64,000 nt of DNA from Mikania micrantha (taxonomy: Eukaryota; Streptophyta; Magnoliopsida; Asterales; Asteraceae): contig CM018687.1 in assembly GCA_009363875.1 (NCBI GenBank), positions 22,513,764-22,577,763 of the forward strand, given 5' to 3'. The stretch's first letter is position 1. Each line of letters starts with the position of its first letter. The position numbers were made by a program, and so were the translations under genes. The notes beneath the pieces are model-generated. The model made no database searches. It was given only the letters and a program-made list of their open reading frames with translations, and was not told the DNA's origin. This document shows positions 57,150-64,000 of this stretch, piece by piece.

Positions 57150-58165
57150 CATTCATGTAAGTCATTTGTCTCATGCAAGCCAAAAGACTTCCATGGGACA
57201 GAAGGAGCTATCGGAATTCTAAAATGGATCGAGAAGATGGAGGTGGTTATTAGTATAAGCGAGTGCCTGGATAACCAAAAGTCAAGTATGCCATTTGTTC
57301 CTTCCATAATAAGGCCTTGACCTGGTACAATACGTAGGTCCACGCTAGGGGCAGAGAAACAATGGAAGCTATGACCTGGGATGAACTGAAGGTACTACTC
57401 ATTAAGGAGTACTACACGAAGAATGAAGTAGGTCCACGCTAGGGGCAGAGAAACAATGGAAGCTATGACCTGGGATGAACTGAAGGTACTACTCATTAAG
57501 GAGTACTACACGAAGAATGAAATGCAAAAGCTGGAAGAGGAATTTTGGAATCTTCGAATGATTGATGCGGAACACCAAACATATACCTACCGATTTCATG
57601 AGCTATCCTGCCTATTAACTCGTATGATACCCTCATAAGCGAAGAAAATTGATTGGTACATTTGGGGTCTCGCTCCCCAAATTAGAGGGATGGTGACCTC
57701 AGCTGAACCGACCACCCTGGAGAAAGCCATTTTGTTAGCATCCAGTCTCACACATTAGATGATACGTGCAGATACACTCGTCAAAAAGCAAACCGGAGGA
57801 AAACGTAAAAGGACATAATTGTAGGGAAGGAAGACAAATAGAGATGCCAAGAAGGATCAAGGCACTGTCAAAAATTTCATGGCTACTACTACAGAAAAGA
57901 AGCAGTATAATGGGCCATTGCCCAAGTGCAACAAATGCAATTATCACCATCACGAGAACTACAACTTCTATAACAGGTGTAAAAAGACCAAACAAAGTGA
58001 GAAACAATGCTGGTTTGACCAAGGGAAACCAAGAACATGTTATGAGTGCGGAAGCTCTTAATATCTGAGGAAAAATTGTCCAAAGCTAAAGAGGGGCTCG
58101 GGAGCCCAGAGGAATCCAGCCCGGGGGAGAGCTTTCGTCATCAGGGTGAACGAAGCCAGGAATGC
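57150..58165 (+). pseudogene. Gypsy gag fragment, decayed
   Basis: Plus-strand translation shows DFHGTEGAIGILKWIEKME, ALTWYNT, MTWDELKVLLIKEYY, YTYRFHELSCL and IWGLAPQIRGMVTSAEPTTL, the Retrotrans_gag pattern of Gypsy elements. Stops and frameshifts interrupt it. A Cys/His part follows (CNKCNYHHHENYNFYNRC, CYECGSS) with its knuckle cut by a stop. A 94-bp tandem duplication (57334-57427, 57428-57521) shifts the frame. No protease or RT follows. Confidence 0.75.
57334..57521. repeat. 94-bp tandem duplication inside gag fragment
   Basis: GTAGGTCCACGCTAGGGGCA restarts at 57428. The two copies look identical, so the duplication is recent relative to the gag decay. Confidence 0.88.
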
Positions 58166-58290
58166 ATGAACCTATAGATGCCAAAGTGTGAGACCCCATA
58201 TAATATGAATACTTGAACAAAACTCGTGGGTTATGTTTTCTAAAAATTCACGTAAGAACATGCATGCATGAACCTATAGATGCTAAATTT

Positions 58291-59019
58291 CATACAATAA
58301 CTCTAAAAGAGACCAACTCAAACATGAACGAGGAATGGGGTGGTGATCATGGTAAAAGAATTACAACCTTAAATGAATTGGGAGGTATACGAGGATACTC
58401 ATACTCCCAAAAACAAAATACAAACAAAGCTTTGCTTTAAAAGAATATAAATCATAAGGAAACTACTTTAGCTTAGTGTAAGCCATAAGGACTAGACCTA
58501 CAAACTAGAATAATAGTGAAGATATTATATAAATAATAAGTCTAAGGGTTGAGTGAATGACTATGGTCTATTTACAAATATTATTATAGTAAAAATATAA
58601 AGGAGTACAAGAGGTGGTTAAAACATAAAGAAATTTCTTATATAAAGCTGAACATGAATATATTTGGAATAGAAATGTTAAAGTTTGGAGTATAAAGAAT
58701 ATATGAATTTACATGCCTTTCAAATATGTATATATACCTATATTTATAGTGATAATTTATGACCTAGAAAGAGGGAATAAAGGTGGGGTCTAAGAGTTGT
58801 TGAATGGACATAATTTAAATACATATGTGAATGCATTGAAAAGATCAAAGACTAAAAATATATGATTAAAATATAAAGAACTCTATTTACCCACAAGAAC
58901 TAAAAAGGTAAATAATAACCATTAATGAAAAGAAAGGATAATTAAGTGATTAATACAAACTCAACATAATTTATCCTTGCCAAAGAAATAATAACAATAA
59001 CATATTATGATATACTTTA
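58291..59019. other. AT-rich intergenic DNA
   Basis: No gene or element recognised. It ends at the Gypsy LTR border, where CTTTA (59015-59019) would be one TSD copy. Confidence 0.45.
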
Positions 59020-61473
59020 TGTCACACCCCAGGCCGGCGGGAACGGATCGGGTTTCCCGTCGGGTGGAAGGTTCCCGGGGCGCGATATCTTGAGTGATAA
59101 TCAAATGATCAGATTGTTTACATAGCACATGATAAGTAAATGAGAAATGCTAACACATCCATGACATAGAATTACAAGATTAAGATACAATGTATCGTTC
59201 ATAATTTAATCAAGTAAATCTACCAAAAAGAATCAATGTAACTATATCTTGTATCTGTACAAGATATACAAAAGATGATTTATTGTTCTTGTCACCAAAA
59301 GCATGCAACACAAAATAAATCTAGGTCTTCTAAAAGTCCACTAGCTTAATCCTTGCATGTATGTAGCTACACCTGTTCATCACCTGAGAAAACATGTATT
59401 TAAACAAAGTCAACACTAGGTTGGTGAGTTCATAAGTATGTTAGTTGAAAACCTTGATTCATTCACATGCACAATCACAATGTATGTTATGTTACTTGTA
59501 TGTTGTATGTTCACCTGTTCACCCAATGGCTTCTCCTTAGTTGTATGTACAAGTGATGTGACACCCGATCAAGCATGCTTATATATAGGGCATACGAAAG
59601 GGTCAAGCCCAGACGCCATCCCACCACATGCTCAAACAAGTTTCACACTACTTGCAATACAACTATGGATTTCCATTCTCATTTCTCATGTTTATCTCCT
59701 CTTTGATCACCTGTGTTCTCATGTATATAATAATATAATGATAGCGTTGTAGTTATCAAACCGAAGTATTGATAACCAATGTATGTGTTAAGGATATTAG
59801 ATTCTCAATCTGTTCCTTGTATTATTCTATATTTGTGGGGTTAACTATTGTTTCACTTTTAAATATTAAAAGTGTTAGTTAACTGTTTGTAATGTAATCT
59901 CAATGCAACGTATAAAGCCCAAAAGGAGCCCATTGTGATCCTCACGTAATCAGATTACAATGCACCCGATTCACCTCTATTTCGCCGTGTGATCCCAAAG
60001 CCTTCATCGAAACTGTTACTAATAATATGACATGAGAGAAAATAAATTCCTTAGTCTACTAGTCCACAGGTAACGATGGATGATGTACATCTATGTTGTT
60101 GTTGTTCTCAATGTGGGATGTTCTCATTTGATTAACAAAGTTAAATAAGAACTTGTCTTATTACGTTATGTTAATCATTGTGTGAATGATGTGGTTATCA
60201 TGAAGTTACGTTATCATGATTATCATTCATGAATTCCAATGTTCACCATGTAATCCTTAAGCCGTAGTAAGAACTAGTCTTAGTACCCTTAAGTGACGCA
60301 GGTGGTGGATGATCAATGCGTTCATACTATCACATAGTATGTTTTTAAGTTATAACTAAGTGTTATAAGTACTTGACTTATCACACTTGGTTAATTATAA
60401 TGTGGAATGATATTTAGAAGATGTTTTATCTTCTAATCATTCATGTGTTGTGTAGTGTCATCATGTTTCACTGTAGTAGTTCTCATTGTTTGTTTGTGTA
60501 TGAATTGTCTCAATGTTTGCTCATGTAAGAATAACTAAGTGTTATAAGATAAAATCTTACAACTATGTTATTCAAATGTGTTGATGATAATGAAATTATA
60601 TTATCATATTCATCTGAGTTTCCCTGTTATCTCTGGATCATACAAGGATGCATACAATGATAAGCGATAATAAACAATTTAATATTATCTAAATCAAAGT
60701 ATAATAACATGTTAAGCAAAACTTTTAAACAAATAAAAGTAAACATGTTTCTCAGCCCCGAGAGTTTAAAATCAGTAAAGATTAAAGAAAAGGGGCATAT
60801 GAACTCACCTTATGTTTGAAGTGGTTGACTTAGCTTAAACGAAGAATACACGCTCTCTTGATTGCACTTGTGTTTGTTCTCACGATCCTGTATTGATTTC
60901 ACATTGTTTGTAATCTTATAAGTATAAGTTATAAGGATTTGCGTGCATCTGTGTTAGCCACAAAGTTGGCTAACACTTTCGAGTCTCGGTAGTCATTCGG
61001 CCTCGGTTTATTTGTTATAGGTTTTTCTACCACTTAACTGTTTTGAGTTTGGCTTTGTAAGTTGTGTTACTGTTTGTTATCTCAATAGGTTTGTTTACTA
61101 ATAACTCCATGAACGCCCATGAACGGTCTACAAATTATCTCATTTCTCATAAATGTCCTTCTTATCACTTTAACTCACATATTAGATTTCATTTCAACTT
61201 GTTGGCTTATAAAAGGGCCTTAGGCCGAATGTTATGTATATGGGCCCCAACTAGATAAAGTGGACCGAAATAGGGCTATGGGCCAAGCTCGTGGGCCGGG
61301 TGTACACTATTGAGCCGTAAATCACGTGGGCCAAGTGTTAAGGATTTGGACCAAGACTAGTAATTAAGTTGGGCCTACTACAACAAAGTGGGCCGAATGG
61401 GCTGATGGTCTAGGCTAAAAGAGTTTGTACGTACGAATCACCATTGGGCCGTAGAGTGTCGGCTGCGAAATGG

Positions 61474-61922
61474 CTGGGCCTGGTATTTATGGTTTCCTGG
61501 TTGGGTCACTAATTGGGCCTAGCTAATTGGCCTTCAACCAATCAAATGAGTATGCGACTAAATCATCCAGCGAACCTTAGTTCCTAAGGGAATAAAGGTT
61601 CGGCCAAGGGGACTAGTTGTCATGGTTTCGGCAGTAAGATGTTCAAGTAACCAGGTTCATATCCCAAAGGTCCGTGAGTCGCCTAGGTTCGGCCAGTTCT
61701 GGGCCTGGTATCTATGGTTTCCTGGTTGGGTCACTAATTGGGCCTAGCTAATTGGCCTTCAACCAATCAAATGAGTATGCGACTAAATCATCCAGCGAAC
61801 CTTAGTTCCTAAGGGAATAAAGGTTCGGCCAAGGGGACTAGTTGTCATGGTTTCGGCAGTAAGATGTTCAAGTAACCAGGTTCATATCCCAAAGGTCCGT
61901 GAGTCGCCTAGGTTCGGCCAGT
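61474..61922. repeat. 225-bp tandem duplication in the LTR
   Basis: CTGGGCCTGGTAT[TC]TATGG restarts at 61699, offset 225. The copies are nearly identical and both contain GGTTCGGCC. Confidence 0.88.
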
Positions 61923-62340
61923 TCTGGTATGCATGAGGGTTCGTAGCTTGTGAGTTGGTTCGGCCAAAGCAGTATGATATTGGGTTCAGTGGTTACAGCT
62001 AGATCAGGGTTCGTTTCCCATGGGTTCGCTGAGTAAGGGTTCGGCTCCTTTGCAAGGTTCGACCATGGTCTGATGTGCGTAGGTTCGGGGAGGTGGCCAT
62101 GCAAGAAAGGTTCGTTCAAACTAGTGTTGTATGACAAAGGTTCGGTTGACACACAAAGGTTCGCCGGCCATCCTTGTTGTTGTCAGATTCGCCTCCTAAG
62201 GTTCGGTGGTCAGAGAGGTTCGCAGCCCCAAAGGTTCGACCAGGGTTCGTTGTGCATGAGGAACCAAAAGGTTCGGCTATGTTTGCACTTCACAGGTTCG
62301 TGACTCAAGCCCTGAGCACCAGCAGGGGTTCGGCCAACCT
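61600..62340. repeat. GGTTCG-rich stretch of the LTR
   Basis: About twenty-two GGTTCG words in some 740 bp, often AAGGTTCG[GA]CC. The equivalent part of the other Gypsy LTR has TTCGGCC and CCGAATG words instead. Confidence 0.75.
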
Positions 62341-63536
62341 CTCATCACCCAAATCCACTTGCGAACCTGGATCTAGGCATCACCATCACAAACCCATGGT
62401 TATGGTCATGCGGTTAGGGCTTCCCATGCGCGTGTAGTTCCAGATGAAGAAGGTTAACCGGTTAGGGTTACAAGTCGAGTAATAGGTTAGAAAACCCTAT
62501 TTTTACAGATCTTTAATGCATCATACCTCGAAATTCAGTGGGTTAACCTTCAGATCTGTTGTACTTTCATGTAGAGAAGATCAAGAGCTTCGCGTGGGTT
62601 CAAGAATCATCGATTTTCGTTGAGAAACGAGTGAGATAATGAGATTTGAAGCTTGTTTTTTTTTTAGTGAGAGGAAGTATGGCCGGAAATTTGGTGTAGA
62701 GAGAGAGTGGAAATTGGTAAAATGAGAAAATGAAGTTCATTTAGGCTTTAAATACCACGCGGGTATTCGGGTTCGTTTCGGTTGCTCAGTTCGTGATTTC
62801 GTCGCGTATCCGGAACTTTACACGTGTTTAATATGTTTTAAATAAAAGGAAATTATTTTTATTATTTGATGAGTTTCAAAATTGTAAAATGTTAAATATT
62901 TTATTTTATTAATTTACTGATCGTTCGTGTCGTGTTTTCGTTTTCGTTTCGTCAGATCGCGTCACCATTGCACGTATTCATTCGAATCGTCATTCGAACG
63001 AACACGACGATGGCTTTGCTTTCCGACTTTTGTTTTCTACTTTCCAGTTATCATTTCAGAACGTTAAACTCACAGATATGGTTGTGTGAATCGTCACCCA
63101 CGCAAACACACTGTCAGTTCATTATTCTGAAACGACACTGCTGTATTGTTTGAATTGTGTTTCCTCACTGTCGGACTCAACTAAACACCCTGATATCACA
63201 TTGTTTTCACATTGAATTGCCGGCCATCTGATTCCTGTCATCTATGGATATCAGTTCGCAACCGATTTGTTATTGTTATTCGCTTGAACGCTGTTGTTTC
63301 TCATGATCTATTGTGTTAATTGTACTTAAGTTTTCACTTAAATAAACACAACTAATATTTCAAATGTACGTTGCACTTACAGTATTTAAGTTTACACAAA
63401 AATACGTACAACGGTTTCTTGTATTTAGATTTCCGATATTACAAACATTGTTTACACACATGTAAATACACATAGTTACTGTTTATAGTACACGTACCGT
63501 ACGGACTCGCCGACCGGTCAGGTACTAGTTGTCACA

Positions 63537-63550
63537 GTCTCCCCTCGTTA
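63537..63550 (-). other. Polypurine tract of the second Gypsy element
   Basis: Minus-strand TTAACGAGGGGAGAC abuts the LTR start TGTGACAACTAG. Confidence 0.7.
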
Positions 63551-63589
63551 AAGAAATTTCGTCCCGAAATTTAAGCATAAAGGTCGGGC

Positions 63590-64000
63590 TTACTTCTTGA
63601 ACAGTGCTTTCATGTTGTCCTCGCGCTCCCAAGTAAATTCTGGTCCACGCTTGGAGTTCCATCGAACCTTTACAATAGGGATACGGCTACGTTTCAGTTT
63701 CTTAACTTCACGTTCCATAATCTCTACAGGTTCTTCAATGAAATGTAATTGCTCGTCAACTTGTATTTCTTCCAATGGTATGATCAATGTTTCGTCTGCT
63801 AAGCACCTCTTGAGATTTGATACATGAAACACATCGTGTACTCCACTAAGCTCATCAGGGAGTCTGAGTCTGTATGCCACAGGACCTATGCGTTGAGTAA
63901 TCTCAAACGGTCCGACATACCTAGGTGCTAGCTTGCCCTTAGCCCCAAAACGAACTACGCCTTTCCATGGGGACACTTTCAACATGACTCGGTCACCCAC
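63590..64000 (-). CDS. Gypsy polyprotein C-terminus (integrase end and chromodomain-like region), partial
   Basis: An open frame of 136 residues enters from beyond the right edge. It reads GDRVMLKVSPWKGV...GKLAPRYVGPFEI, the GPY/F-type C-terminal part of Gypsy integrase, then DVFHVSNLKRCL, and ends with VKVRWNSKRGPEFTWERED, resembling the chromodomain-like tail of chromoviruses. The stop at 63590 lies about 50 bp from the polypurine tract. The visible part is undamaged. This contrasts with its decayed counterpart near 21690, so this element is the better preserved of the two. Integrase inserts element DNA into the genome. The tail may steer it to chromatin marks, per family knowledge. Confidence 0.88.
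   Translation of the reverse strand: MGDRVMLKVSPWKGVVRFGAKGKLAPRYVGPFEITQRIGPVAYRLRLPDELSGVHDVFHVSNLKRCLADETLIIPLEEIQVDEQLHFIEEPVEIMEREVKKLKRSRIPIVKVRWNSKRGPEFTWEREDNMKALFKK

Larger units (their letters stand above)
56551..58290 (+). repeat. Direct repeats of about 110 bp flanking a Gypsy gag fragment
   Basis: The block CAAAGTGTGAGACCC...CATGCATG[CA]ACCTATAGAT occurs at 56551-56649 (continuing after the MITE at 57141) and 58182-58285. The last 20 bases also occur at 58162-58181. They could be remnants of short terminal repeats or of a local duplication. Confidence 0.6.
59020..63536 (-). mobile_element. 3' LTR of a second Gypsy element (4517 bp)
   Basis: Plus-strand ends are TGTCACACCCCAGGCC and TAGTTGTCACA, followed by a polypurine tract and the polyprotein end. 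It is clearly related to 16893-21538 (shared terminus, GGGCATAC block at 59586-59594, GGGGCTGAGAAACATG-type block near 60740-60765, leader block near 62565-62580) but diverged throughout. TATA-like GTATTTAAAG at 62755-62746 (minus). The element continues beyond the window. Confidence 0.85.

Overview
This is a plant nuclear window, from a dicot. It is AT-rich, has spliced genes with GT-AG introns, and is packed with nested Ty3/Gypsy and Ty1/Copia retrotransposons, hAT elements and MITEs. The long LTRs beginning TGTCACACCCC (minus-strand view) remind me of Asteraceae genomes, but that is memory-based inference. No prokaryotic genes, rRNA, tRNA or CRISPR arrays were seen.

Layout. 1-5649 is the right part of a large Gypsy LTR, split by a 2.1 kb solo LTR (2620-4757, TSD TGGTG). 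5712-14644 is an internally deleted Athila-like element (broken gag-protease, no RT or integrase). Its left end is a 2.7 kb near-perfect palindrome of LTR sequence, yet the whole insertion has one clean TSD (TACAT). 14645-16892 is plain intergenic DNA. 16893-26055 is a decayed Gypsy element with a gag remnant, one full 4.6 kb LTR and one heavily rearranged LTR.

Two ordinary host genes lie tail to tail. A plastid-type GrpE co-chaperone gene (27214-41643, plus strand, 3 exons, 287 codons) has two introns of 4.5 and 9.1 kb filled with transposons. These include a 7.7 kb long-TIR, MULE-like element that holds an hAT transposase pseudogene, a gag-only Copia and further Copia fragments. An SOV/DIS3L2-type RNase II exoribonuclease gene (42580-54468, minus strand, 6 exons seen, 888 codons) has a 7.6 kb intron housing a nearly complete but disabled Copia element (44298-50502), whose 3' LTR is itself interrupted by a 746 bp hAT MITE.

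The rest, 54469-64000, holds a possible short gene behind a TATA box (56065-56340), another hAT MITE, a Gypsy gag fragment, and the 3' LTR plus polyprotein C-terminus of a further Gypsy element running off the right edge. Several LTR families here carry dense arrays of a short motif in the LTR or leader: CGCG quasi-palindromes (Athila), TGGGCC (Gypsy), TTGAC W-box cores (Copia), GGTTCG (Gypsy) and CCTGTGTGGGAG (small Copia). Together with the palindromic Athila insertion these are the most unusual things in the window.
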